NCBI RefSeq assembly: GCF_024347355.1
Contig: NZ_AP025466.1
Coordinates: forward strand, 1,116,001 to 1,180,000
Origin: Vibrio chagasii
GTDB lineage: Bacteria; Pseudomonadota; Gammaproteobacteria; Enterobacterales; Vibrionaceae
Direction of reading: 5' to 3'
Length of the DNA: 64,000 nt
In this document: positions 8,155 to 15,889 of the stretch, piece after piece
Position numbering within the stretch: the first letter of the stretch is position 1
Layout of the letters: the number at the start of each line of letters is the position of its first letter
Translations under genes and position numbers: made by a program
Notes under the pieces: generated by a model
What the model was told of the DNA's origin: nothing
Database searches by the model: none
The model's input: the letters and a program-made list of their open reading frames with translations, nothing else

Positions 8155-8839
8155 CCGTATTTAAGCTGGCTAATATTCCGCTGGTTTGCCCACACTACAC
8201 CTGTATAAGCCGTCGATCTAAAGATGTTGAGGTTTCATTTAAAACTAAAACCAGAGGTGTGATACAACACCTAGCCATTAATGCCACTGGTCTCAAGGTT
8301 AATGGCGAAGGTGAATGTAAAGTCAAGAAGCATAGAACTGACGGGATACGCAGAGTATGGCGTAAGCTGCACATCGCAGTAGATACAAGCCCCCACGAAA
8401 TAGCACAGCAGAGCTGAGCTTATCTCACGTAACCGATGCCGAAGTGCTCCCCAAGTTACTCATGCAGACACGTCGGAAAATCATCGAGATATCAGACAAT
8501 TGCGCTTATGACACAAGGATTTGCCATGATGCCATACGGATCAAGCGAGCTGTTCCGCTCATCCCGCCAAGAGAAAGGGCAGCCTTCTGAGAACAAGGGC
8601 ATGTTCGAAACTTAGGGGTAGGTTGCCAGAAGCTCTGCGGCTCCAACAAGAAGTGTAAAAAGCGGTATGGCTATCACAAGCGCTCTCTATCCGAGACCGC
8701 AATGTAACGAGTAAAGCAGCTGCTAGGTGAAAAATTAAGCCTGGGGAACTACAATGCTCAGGTGGGTGAAACCTATGCGATTATAAAAACGTTGAACAAG
8801 CTTACTGGATTAGGTGTGCCTAAAACTTTATCGTATTGA
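8155..8839 (+). pseudogene. degenerate IS5-family transposase
   Basis: Translated across several frameshifts and stops, the region gives IS5-type transposase blocks in order: ATGLKVNGEGECKVKKH, RRVWRKLHIAVDT, AELSLSHVTDAEVLPKLL, NCAYDTR, YGYHKRSLSET-like and LLGEKLSLGNYNAQVGE, ending KLTGLGVPKT. The D of the DDE triad is visible in IAVDT/AYDT; the N-terminus is missing. At least three reading-frame breaks make it inactive. It borders the accessory block on the left. Terminal inverted repeats could not be identified. Confidence 0.8.
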
Positions 8840-8875
8840 CTAAGAAATACAAGAAACGGGCGACTCTATCTCTAA

Positions 8876-8992
8876 GCTGAATTACGTAACAAAGCCCGTC
8901 CACATTATTACCTAGTTCGCACCAATGCTCCCCCTAATCACAAAACGAAAAAACTGCACCCGACGGCACAGTATTTTCATGGCATGATTTAG
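8876..8992 (+). pseudogene. short coding remnant after the IS5 relic
   Basis: An open stretch of 38 codons (AELRNKARPHYYLVRTN … HGMI) ends with TAG at 8990 and has no start of its own. Its composition looks protein-like, suggesting the C-terminal end of a gene broken by the IS5 event. Family not recognised. Confidence 0.25.
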
Positions 8993-8994
8993 CG

Positions 8995-9234
8995 TTAATC
9001 ACGACGACCTTTCAATTGGAATTTTTGGTCATGTGAAGCATTCGAACTAAATTTCAAACCGCCATTTGACGCTTTATTTCTTCCTTTAAGAATAAAATCA
9101 ACCTTAACACGCTCTACCTTTACTTGATTGCCTTTGCTCGTTGTCGTATCAATAGTTCCTGTATAAGCCCCATCTGCAGCAAAAACAGTATTCATTGAAG
9201 TAGCCATTAATCCAAGTGCAATTATCTTACGCAT
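8995..9234 (-). CDS. small exported protein
   Basis: Predicted 79-aa protein with a signal peptide (MRKIIALGLMATSMNTVFAA, cleavage after Ala 19-20) and a basic mature part of about 58 residues rich in Lys, Gly and Ser. No cysteines and no recognised domain. AGG lies 7 nt upstream of the ATG. The 90-bp gap to the minus-strand SDR gene upstream leaves room for its own promoter. Confidence 0.6.
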   Translation of the reverse strand: MRKIIALGLMATSMNTVFAADGAYTGTIDTTTSKGNQVKVERVKVDFILKGRNKASNGGLKFSSNASHDQKFQLKGRRD

Positions 9235-9325
9235 ACATTAGCCTTTCTATTTCTAATTTTTATTCGTTTGGTTACAGTATTTCTTTATTGAAACAACTGC
9301 CACATCTTGAAAAGTCGTAAATAAT

Positions 9326-10096
9326 TTAGTTTCGACCCGCCATCACGCCGCCATCGACGTTTAGAATCGTACCCGTTACCCAAGAAGACTTATTCGATAG
9401 TAGGTACTCAATCCCGTCGGCAACATCGTCTGTAGAACCAATTCGACCGATTGGGTGGAAGTCGTTAAAGCCTTGTAATGCAGATTCAATCTCATCTTCA
9501 GCGATGAATGACTTATAAATTGTTGACATCACGACTGCTGGAGCCACTGCGTTTACACGTACACCGTGGTCACCTAGTTCAATGGCCAAGTTTTTTGTTA
9601 GTGCATGTAGTGCCGCTTTCTGCATTGAGTAAGCTGAAGAAGGCGTTGCTTTAATTGCTTGATGTGCCCACATAGAACCGATGTTTACAATTGCACCACC
9701 ACCGTGCTGTTTCATATTTTTCGCAACAGCTTGTGTAATGAAGAAGAAAGCACGGTTCATATCTAACTGAAGGTCGTAATCTTGCTCAGAATGCTCAAGG
9801 AAATCGACAGGTTTGAAGAAACCAGCCGCATTCACCAAGTAGCCAATGTGACGTTTTTCTGCATTTAACTGTTCAATAAAGCTTTGAACAGCAGAAGGGT
9901 CGTATAAATCAACCTGAGCCGTTTCAACATGACCATTCGTGGTTGATTCCAGATCCAATTTTGCTTCAGCAAGATTCTGTTTGTCATGAGAGAGAATCAT
10001 TACAGGCACACCAGACTTAAGCAGTCGCTCTGCTGTTGCTTTACCCATACCAGAAGAACCGCCAACAATTAGTGCAATAGAAGATGTGTTAAACAT
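9326..10096 (-). CDS. short-chain dehydrogenase/reductase
   Basis: Predicted 256-aa classical SDR using NAD(P). The cofactor loop GGSSGMGKA (about 12-20), NAAG (about 88), the catalytic Ser in NIGSMW (about 140) and the YSMQK dyad (about 156-160) are all present, followed by VNAVAPAVV and the C-terminal NVDGG. The substrate is not evident. Its 5' region carries two TACCTA-type palindromes (10121-10142 and 10221-10260) that look like operators of a TetR-type repressor, but no such regulator lies next to it. AAGGGTTTC precedes the ATG. Confidence 0.88.
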   Translation of the reverse strand: MFNTSSIALIVGGSSGMGKATAERLLKSGVPVMILSHDKQNLAEAKLDLESTTNGHVETAQVDLYDPSAVQSFIEQLNAEKRHIGYLVNAAGFFKPVDFLEHSEQDYDLQLDMNRAFFFITQAVAKNMKQHGGGAIVNIGSMWAHQAIKATPSSAYSMQKAALHALTKNLAIELGDHGVRVNAVAPAVVMSTIYKSFIAEDEIESALQGFNDFHPIGRIGSTDDVADGIEYLLSNKSSWVTGTILNVDGGVMAGRN

Positions 10097-10120
10097 AATG
10101 AAACCCTTAATCTAAAAACT

Positions 10121-10142
10121 ACCTACTAGTAGATAGGTAGCT
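10121..10142 (-). promoter_or_regulatory. palindromic operator-like site upstream of the SDR gene
   Basis: CTACCTA and TAGGTAG arms separated by 8 bp lie about 25 bp upstream of the SDR start. The same CTACCTA/TAGGTAG half-sites recur in the palindrome at 10221-10260, so one regulator probably binds both. The spacing and symmetry fit TetR-family operators. Confidence 0.6.
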
Positions 10143-10220
10143 TATTCAAAAAAATGGAGGAGTAGCAGAGACCATCTCCTCGTCAGTGGGTGTACTTTAA
10201 GATCGGATCGGTTTCGCGTC

Positions 10221-10260
10221 AACAACCTTATCTACCTACCAATAGGTAGATAAGGTTGTT
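10221..10260. promoter_or_regulatory. perfect 40-bp palindrome (operator-like)
   Basis: Two perfectly complementary 18-bp arms (10221-10238 and 10243-10260) surround the centre CCAA. The inner part TCTACCTA…TAGGTAGA repeats the half-sites of 10121-10142. It lies in a 393-bp gene-free stretch between the SDR and safD-like genes. The stretch also has a weak hairpin at 10362-10386 and no other gene. Confidence 0.65.
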
Positions 10261-10361
10261 CTCAATAAAAGCCCATTTTTATCATAAACATAGGCTATAA
10301 AATTATTTTTACAAAAATGAGTATCGCTCTCAAAATCGAAGCCTGTGAAGTATTGTCCGAT

Positions 10362-10386
10362 AAGCCCGTTAAAACTTCACGGGCTT
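10362..10386. terminator. hairpin between safD-like gene and SDR region
   Basis: AAGCCCGT and ACGGGCTT arms with a 9-nt loop; the plus side continues TTTAATTT. It lies about 105 bp beyond the stop of the safD-like gene. The T-run is on the plus side, so termination of the minus-strand safE-safD message is only moderately supported. Confidence 0.35.
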
Positions 10387-10489
10387 TAATTTAGAGAAAA
10401 ACGAGTTACCTTTTGCTTAACTTCCCCATAAATGAGTGAAGTTGCGTAATCTAATGTCCAAACTACATCAACACACCATAGATAAATAT

Positions 10490-11860
10490 TTATAACACTA
10501 GCGTTTTAGTAACAGACATTTCTCTTATCGCATACTTTATTCCTTCTCGACCAATACCACTATTCTTCACTCCTCCGAATGGAAAGTGCTCTGCTCTAAA
10601 TCCAGGACCGTCATTCACCGCAAGAGTCCCCACATCTAGCTCATCGAACAACCTATTTATTGTTCTCAAGTCATGAGTAAATACACCAGCCTGAAGACCA
10701 TAATCACTACTATTGATAACAGGAATAATCTCATCGATAGACGCAAACTCACGCAATGGAATAACCGGGCCAAACACTTCCTCTGTCATCACTGGGCTAT
10801 CATCTGGCACATTCTCTAATATGGTCGGAAAAACAATATTGCCTTCTCTTTGTCCACCAAGAACAATGTGGGCACCCATTTTCACACTTTGATCAATCAC
10901 ATCTTGTATTTGAATAGCGGATTGCTCGTTGACAAGCGGCCCGACAAAAGTCGCTTCTTTAGCAGGATCACCTACAACAAGCTCACTGCTCGCGCTCAAC
11001 AGTGAGTCACGAAATTCATTATATATGTCTTGGTGGACAAACAAACGTTTCGCAGCAGTACAGCGCTGACCTGCCGTAGCAAAACGCTGTTGAATAGCAG
11101 CATTAACCGCAGCTTCAAGATCTGCATCAGGCATGACAATGAGTGGATCACTGCCTCCTAATTCAAACAGCATTTTTTTATAACCTGCGTGGGCAGCGAT
11201 AGCTTCAGCCGCTGGATGACCTCCGGTGAAGTTCACCGCATTAACGTCTGGATGACTCACTAGCCCAGCCATTTGATCAATATCTGGCACAAGAAGCTGC
11301 AGCACTTCTTTTGGGATGCCCGCTTCGTAGCAAAGCTCGACCAACTTTGCTGCTGAACCATGGTTAATCGGTGCTGGTTTAAAAATAATCCGGTTGCCTG
11401 CAGCAAAAGCTGGGCCAATTTTGTGCATTGCTATATTAATAGGGAAATTAAAAGGTGTAATACATAGCACGGTACCGATAGGAGTGTAACGAACAACACC
11501 AGTTTTGCCTCTCGCAGGTGCATAGGCATCAGAGTCCAGCACTTCACCTTGGATTTGACGTGCTTCTTCACTGCAAGCAATGGTGGTATTAATAGCACGC
11601 GTCAACTCGATTCGGCTATCTGCGATCGTTTTTCCTGTTTCTTGCGTTATCATTGATGCTAAAGATTCAGCATGGGTTTCTAATAAACCCGCTAATTTAC
11701 GCAAAATATCAGAACGCTGAAAAGCCCTTAGCTTCGACTGTACTTCACGCCCCTCATGAAGGATGGCAAAACAATTTGCAATTTCTTCTTTTGAACTAAA
11801 GTGAAATTGACCAATGCTCTCTTGTGTATAAGGGTTTTTTACCTGATAAGCCAATGTCAT
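10490..11860 (-). CDS. safD: aldehyde dehydrogenase, probable sulfoacetaldehyde dehydrogenase (SafD-like)
   Basis: Predicted 456-aa NAD(P)-dependent aldehyde dehydrogenase, complete. Visible features are TPFNFPINIAMHKIGPA, the Rossmann NFTGG loop, the general base Glu in FELGGSDP (about 230) and the nucleophile Cys in AGQRCTAAKR (about 265), then EEVFGPV and NSGIGREG. Sequence alone would only say ALDH. The assignment rests on context: it follows a TauE/SafE exporter gene by 17 bp in one operon and is divergent from a taurine-type aminotransferase. In Neptuniibacter caesariensis SafD oxidises sulfoacetaldehyde from taurine to sulfoacetate, which SafE exports. A succinate-semialdehyde or other aldehyde substrate is the alternative. 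Confidence 0.7.
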   Translation of the reverse strand: MTLAYQVKNPYTQESIGQFHFSSKEEIANCFAILHEGREVQSKLRAFQRSDILRKLAGLLETHAESLASMITQETGKTIADSRIELTRAINTTIACSEEARQIQGEVLDSDAYAPARGKTGVVRYTPIGTVLCITPFNFPINIAMHKIGPAFAAGNRIIFKPAPINHGSAAKLVELCYEAGIPKEVLQLLVPDIDQMAGLVSHPDVNAVNFTGGHPAAEAIAAHAGYKKMLFELGGSDPLIVMPDADLEAAVNAAIQQRFATAGQRCTAAKRLFVHQDIYNEFRDSLLSASSELVVGDPAKEATFVGPLVNEQSAIQIQDVIDQSVKMGAHIVLGGQREGNIVFPTILENVPDDSPVMTEEVFGPVIPLREFASIDEIIPVINSSDYGLQAGVFTHDLRTINRLFDELDVGTLAVNDGPGFRAEHFPFGGVKNSGIGREGIKYAIREMSVTKTLVL

Positions 11861-11877
11861 AAGTCTTTCCTATTATT

Positions 11878-12633
11878 CTAGTTAAGGTGTATTGTGATAA
11901 TTTGATAGGCCAATTGCCCGCCAGATATTAGCAGTGCCCACCACATCAAACGTAAAAATAAGGCTGTGTTTACCTTAGTCAGTAGAAACACTCCTAGCTT
12001 TGTTGCTAAAAATGCAGCCAGAGCAAAAATTACAATCAGCCCCGCATTGTCAGAGAATGAAAAGCCAAGATAGAGAAATGCCGGTATTTTGGTTAAGTGG
12101 ACAAGAAGCTGCATGATAGACTTGTTGGCAACAATACTTTCCTTTGACAAATCATCACGCATGAAAAATGCCGTAAGCAAAGGGTCAACTGCACCCGCTA
12201 TAATTCCTAAACTTCCTGCTGCCAACCCTACCCAAAAAAAACTCCGATCTTTTATCTTTAACATCGGCAGTTTTTTGGGTTTAAACAATGTATAAGCAAT
12301 CAGTATTAGTAATAGATATAAGGCAAACAAATCACTTACTAGCTCAACCAGCAATCTGGTCGTCAACGCAGCACCGATCAAAGCACCAATACAAAATGGT
12401 ATGCACATTTTGGAAGAAACTTCACGGCGCAATAACCAAGCACGAATGCCATTCCCCACAATCTGAATGGATGCATGAATTGCAATTAATGGCCTCACGG
12501 GAATGAATACACTCATGCCAGTGAACATCAAGATACCACCAGCACTCCCTGTCAAACTCGATAGCACAGAAGCTAAAACCACCACCAAGGTGGTTAAAGC
12601 TAGGGTTGTGGTTGACAGAGAAATAACGTCCAT
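11878..12633 (-). CDS. safE: TauE/SafE-family sulfonate exporter
   Basis: Predicted 251-aa inner-membrane protein with about eight hydrophobic segments and the two related halves of the TauE/SafE (DUF81) family: LASVLSSLTGSAGGILMF near the N-terminus and GLAAGSLGIIAGAVDPLLTAF in the middle, each with the family's Gly-rich motif. It is the first gene of a two-gene minus-strand operon with the safD-like dehydrogenase. Family members export sulfoacetate, sulfolactate or sulfite; the adjacent aldehyde dehydrogenase and taurine-type aminotransferase favour sulfoacetate. Direct repeats at 12730-12761 upstream may bind the MocR regulator. Confidence 0.75.
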   Translation of the reverse strand: MDVISLSTTTLALTTLVVVLASVLSSLTGSAGGILMFTGMSVFIPVRPLIAIHASIQIVGNGIRAWLLRREVSSKMCIPFCIGALIGAALTTRLLVELVSDLFALYLLLILIAYTLFKPKKLPMLKIKDRSFFWVGLAAGSLGIIAGAVDPLLTAFFMRDDLSKESIVANKSIMQLLVHLTKIPAFLYLGFSFSDNAGLIVIFALAAFLATKLGVFLLTKVNTALFLRLMWWALLISGGQLAYQIITIHLN

Positions 12634-12729
12634 TGCTTGTTTTACTACCCAGTCATAAACAGAACCATTAATGTAGGTGACCTAACCCATTGAGCGTAGA
12701 GCCAACAAGCATTTTTTTTGGTACCAGAA

Positions 12730-12761
12730 CTGGACTTAAAACTATCCACATCTGGCTCTAC
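12730..12761 (+). promoter_or_regulatory. candidate TauR direct repeats between safE and tpa
   Basis: CTGGACTTAA (12730-12739) and CTGGCTCTAC (12752-12761) are spaced 22 bp start to start in the divergent promoter region. The first is identical to the CTGGACYTAA repeat described for TauR of Rhodobacter capsulatus, as I recall it. A matching pair at 15795 and 15818 precedes the transporter and regulator genes. Confidence 0.55.
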
Positions 12762-12902
12762 TCAACTCGTCACATTGATCTGTAAACTTTATTCACACGC
12801 ACAACACCTTAACTAAGCAGTGGTGAGTTAACCTGACCTAATGGTTCATTCATCGAGTATCAAAGTTAAGCCGTTATAAAAAGTAGTAATCTTAAGGAGC
12901 TG

Positions 12903-14288
12903 ATGATGAAGGACATGGATATTCAATCACTGGTTGACAGCAACAATGAACACGTCTGGCACCATATGAAGCCACACCAAGCTACGCCTATGATGATCGA
13001 AAAAGGCCAAGGTATGTATGTCTGGGATGTCCACGGCAAACAATACTTAGATGCTGTCTCGGGTGGCGTTTGGTGTGTCAATGTTGGCTACGGCCGCGAA
13101 GAGATCGCGAATGCCGTTAGAGACCAATTAGTGACTATGAACTACTTTGCTCAAACCGCTGGTAACCTGCCCGCTGGGCGCTTTGCCAAAAAGCTCCTTG
13201 AGAAAATGCCCGGACTAAGCCGCGTTTATTACTCAAATTCTGGTTCTGAGGCCAACGAGAAAGCATTTAAACTAGTAAGGCAAATTGCTGCAAAAAAATA
13301 TGGCGGAAAAAAGTACAAGATACTTTATCGCGAGCGCGACTATCATGGCACAACGATTACGTGCTTAAGCGCAACAGGCCAAGAAGAAAGGCGCGATCAA
13401 TACGGGCCATTTACTCCTGGATTTGTTAGCGTACCTCACTGCTGTGAGTATCGTTCTCAATGGGGCGAAATGGAAGATTATGGTCTTAAAGCCGCCGATG
13501 AAATTGAAAAAGTAATACTGAGAGAGGGACCTGATACCGTTGGCGCTATTTGCCTTGAGCCTATTACGGCAGGAGGCGGTGTTATTGAGCCACCAATTGG
13601 CTACTGGCAACGTGTACAAGAAATATGTCACCAATATGATGTACTACTGCACATCGATGAAGTCGTATGTGGCCTTGGCCGAACTGGTAAGTGGTTTGGC
13701 TATCAGCATTACGGCATACAGCCTGATATCGTCACTATGGCTAAAGGTGTTGCATCAGGTTATGCCGCTATCTCATGCACGGTAACCACGGAGCGTATTT
13801 ATCAATTGATCCATGATCAAGATACAACCAGTCGTATGGATTTTTTCCGCGACATTTCTACGTTTGGTGGTTGTACTGCAGGGCCTGTCGCTGCACTAGC
13901 TAATCTAGAGATCATAGAAAGAGAAAGCTTGGTCGAAAATGCACGGATACAAGGCGAATACCTGAAAGAAAAGATGCTTGAGTTACAGAAAAAACACCCC
14001 ATTGTCGGTGATGTACGTGGTAAAGGTCTCTTCGTCGGCCTCGAGATTGTAACAGACAAAGAAACCAAGCAACCTGTTGATGAGAGTATAAGTGCTGCCA
14101 TTGCGGCTAACTGCCTAAAACAAGGCGTTATTATTGGCAGAACGAATCGCTCATTCCAGACACTCAATAACACCTTGTGTTTGAGTCCTGCGCTTATTAC
14201 TCAGCAATACGAGATCGACCTGATAGCACAAGCAATCGACAAAGCACTGACAGAAGTAGAAGAGAAGATACTCACGCCAGCGTTGTAG
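12903..14288 (+). CDS. tpa: taurine:pyruvate aminotransferase (class III, PLP)
   Basis: Predicted 461-aa class III aminotransferase, full length. It has GGVWCVNVGYGREEIANA near the N-terminus, the PLP-phosphate loop SNSGSEANEKAFKL (about 113-126), YHGTT, HIDEVVCGLGRTGKWFG with the pyridine-binding Asp, and the Schiff-base Lys in TMAKGVASG (about 283). The N-terminal region and overall pattern resemble Tpa enzymes, which convert taurine and pyruvate to sulfoacetaldehyde and L-alanine. Neighbours support this: divergent safE-safD and an adjacent MocR/TauR regulator. The substrate could instead be another omega-amino acid. Its 3' end overlaps the convergent regulator gene by 17 bp. AAGGAG sits 6-7 nt before the start. 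Confidence 0.75.
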   Translation: MMKDMDIQSLVDSNNEHVWHHMKPHQATPMMIEKGQGMYVWDVHGKQYLDAVSGGVWCVNVGYGREEIANAVRDQLVTMNYFAQTAGNLPAGRFAKKLLEKMPGLSRVYYSNSGSEANEKAFKLVRQIAAKKYGGKKYKILYRERDYHGTTITCLSATGQEERRDQYGPFTPGFVSVPHCCEYRSQWGEMEDYGLKAADEIEKVILREGPDTVGAICLEPITAGGGVIEPPIGYWQRVQEICHQYDVLLHIDEVVCGLGRTGKWFGYQHYGIQPDIVTMAKGVASGYAAISCTVTTERIYQLIHDQDTTSRMDFFRDISTFGGCTAGPVAALANLEIIERESLVENARIQGEYLKEKMLELQKKHPIVGDVRGKGLFVGLEIVTDKETKQPVDESISAAIAANCLKQGVIIGRTNRSFQTLNNTLCLSPALITQQYEIDLIAQAIDKALTEVEEKILTPAL

Positions 14289-15762
14289 TCGAAAGCACTT
14301 GCTCAACCGCATACGATAAAAGACGGACTCCATCTCGAATACGGTCCGTCTTTATCAGAGAAAACCCCAACCTGAAATATCGGCTTGCCTCATATTCGTT
14401 ATTGGACAGTTGATGAAAGTGCTGTATTCCAGTCTCGATATACACACCATGTTTCAACGCTTCTCTTTGTAAACGGACACAGTCTAAATCTGGAGCTCCT
14501 TTAAGCCAAATCGCACTTCCGCCTAATGATGGTGTTAATTCCACGCTAGGAAGAAACTCTTGTAAGGCTGTTTTTAGCACCTCATAGCGCTCAGAATATC
14601 TAAGCGTCAGTCTGTGTACTAAAGTATCGTGGTACCCGCCAGCTAGAAAAAGTGCTAATGCGCGTTGATTATTCGATGGAGTGTGACGCATCATTAATCG
14701 CCGCAGCGCACGAGCTTCACGTATTAAGGCTTCTGGCCCAACCAAGTAGCCAACTCTCAAGCCCGGAGCAAGTGTTTTTGACAAACTACCTATATAAATG
14801 ACCCGACCTTCATTATCTAGACTCTTCAGTGCCGGAGTTGGCGCTGAATGAAAATTAAGCTCGCATTCGTAATCATCTTCGATAAGCACAAGATCATGGT
14901 CAGCCGCTTTTTGCAACAGCTTAAGGCGACGCTCAAGCGGCATGGTGACAGTTGTAGGTGATTGATGGCTGGGCGTTACAAATACATAGTCACAACCATC
15001 AATCTTTTGGTTCACGACCAACCCACCTTCATCTACGTCCAACTCACGAAGTTGTGTTTGGTTAAGATCAAAAATGTGACGAACATCGGAATAACCGGGA
15101 GTCTCTAACCCGAGACAAGCGTGATCGCCTCCGAGCAATTGACTCAGTAGATATAATGAATGCTGGGTACCCACCGTAAGCAAGATCTCATTTTTGTTAC
15201 AACGAACTCCTCGGCGAGCAAGAATACGAGTCCTAAGTTGATCAATTAATAACGAGTCATCTTCATCGAAACGGTCTTGAAGCCACTCTTTTGCATGCAA
15301 AGTCTGTGCAGCTCGCTGAGAGCACTCGCGCCATTCCCTAACAGGAAAAAAATCAGGGTCAGGTTGCCCATAAATAAATGGGTATTCACACTGTTTCCAA
15401 GCATCCGGTTTATAAAAAAGATGTTGCTCAGACGGCATCAGTTTAAGCTTATTATCCCAATTAACATTCGATCCTCTTGACGGTAAAGAGGAGTGACTTG
15501 CCACTAGATTCTCGTCATAAGTAGAGTGGACGAAGAATCCTTTTCTCTCTTTGGCAATTGCATACCCTTCCTCAATCAGCCTCTCATAAGCAAGAACCAC
15601 AGTATTACGGGAAACTCCAAGCGTTTTTGCTAGCTCTCGACATGAAGGTAATGGTGCACCTGAACTAATGTGACCATCGAGAATGCTGGAGGTGATCATA
15701 TTCTTAATCTGAGTTTGTAGACTGGCACCTTCGTCAAACTCCATGTAAAACAAATGTTTCAT
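14272..15762 (-). CDS. tauR: MocR/TauR-type regulator (GntR HTH + aminotransferase fold)
   Basis: Predicted 496-aa MocR-family regulator. Residues about 10-80 are a GntR winged helix (SSGAPLPSCRELAKTLGVSRNTVVLAYERLIEEGY). Residues about 120-490 are a class I aminotransferase fold that binds PLP through the Lys in IYIGSLSKTLAPGLRVG (about 320). In the TauR/GabR group the amine substrate bound with PLP triggers activation of uptake and transaminase genes. It is divergent from the AGCS symporter and convergent with tpa, so it probably controls both and the safED operon; CTGG-type direct repeats occur in both intergenic regions. Confidence 0.8.
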   Translation of the reverse strand: MKHLFYMEFDEGASLQTQIKNMITSSILDGHISSGAPLPSCRELAKTLGVSRNTVVLAYERLIEEGYAIAKERKGFFVHSTYDENLVASHSSLPSRGSNVNWDNKLKLMPSEQHLFYKPDAWKQCEYPFIYGQPDPDFFPVREWRECSQRAAQTLHAKEWLQDRFDEDDSLLIDQLRTRILARRGVRCNKNEILLTVGTQHSLYLLSQLLGGDHACLGLETPGYSDVRHIFDLNQTQLRELDVDEGGLVVNQKIDGCDYVFVTPSHQSPTTVTMPLERRLKLLQKAADHDLVLIEDDYECELNFHSAPTPALKSLDNEGRVIYIGSLSKTLAPGLRVGYLVGPEALIREARALRRLMMRHTPSNNQRALALFLAGGYHDTLVHRLTLRYSERYEVLKTALQEFLPSVELTPSLGGSAIWLKGAPDLDCVRLQREALKHGVYIETGIQHFHQLSNNEYEASRYFRLGFSLIKTDRIRDGVRLLSYAVEQVLSTTTLA

Positions 15763-15794
15763 TTTATTATAACTATCAACAATTTAGCAACTTA

Positions 15795-15827
15795 CTGGCC
15801 CCATTTTTAACATACTTCTGGCTCTAA
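15795..15827 (+). promoter_or_regulatory. candidate TauR direct repeats between tauR and the AGCS symporter
   Basis: CTGGCCCCAT (15795) and CTGGCTCTAA (15818) are spaced 23 bp start to start, nearly the same spacing as the pair at 12730/12752. The location is the 127-bp divergent promoter of the regulator and symporter genes. Confidence 0.5.
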
Positions 15828-15889
15828 TAGTATTCGGATCTTTTATCTAAGATGAATCCTATGCCGTTAATAACGCAGGACTTTAAGCA

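Noticed and set aside
13365..14173. Minus-strand ORFs inside the aminotransferase gene
   Set aside because: Shadows of the coding strand with no own signals.
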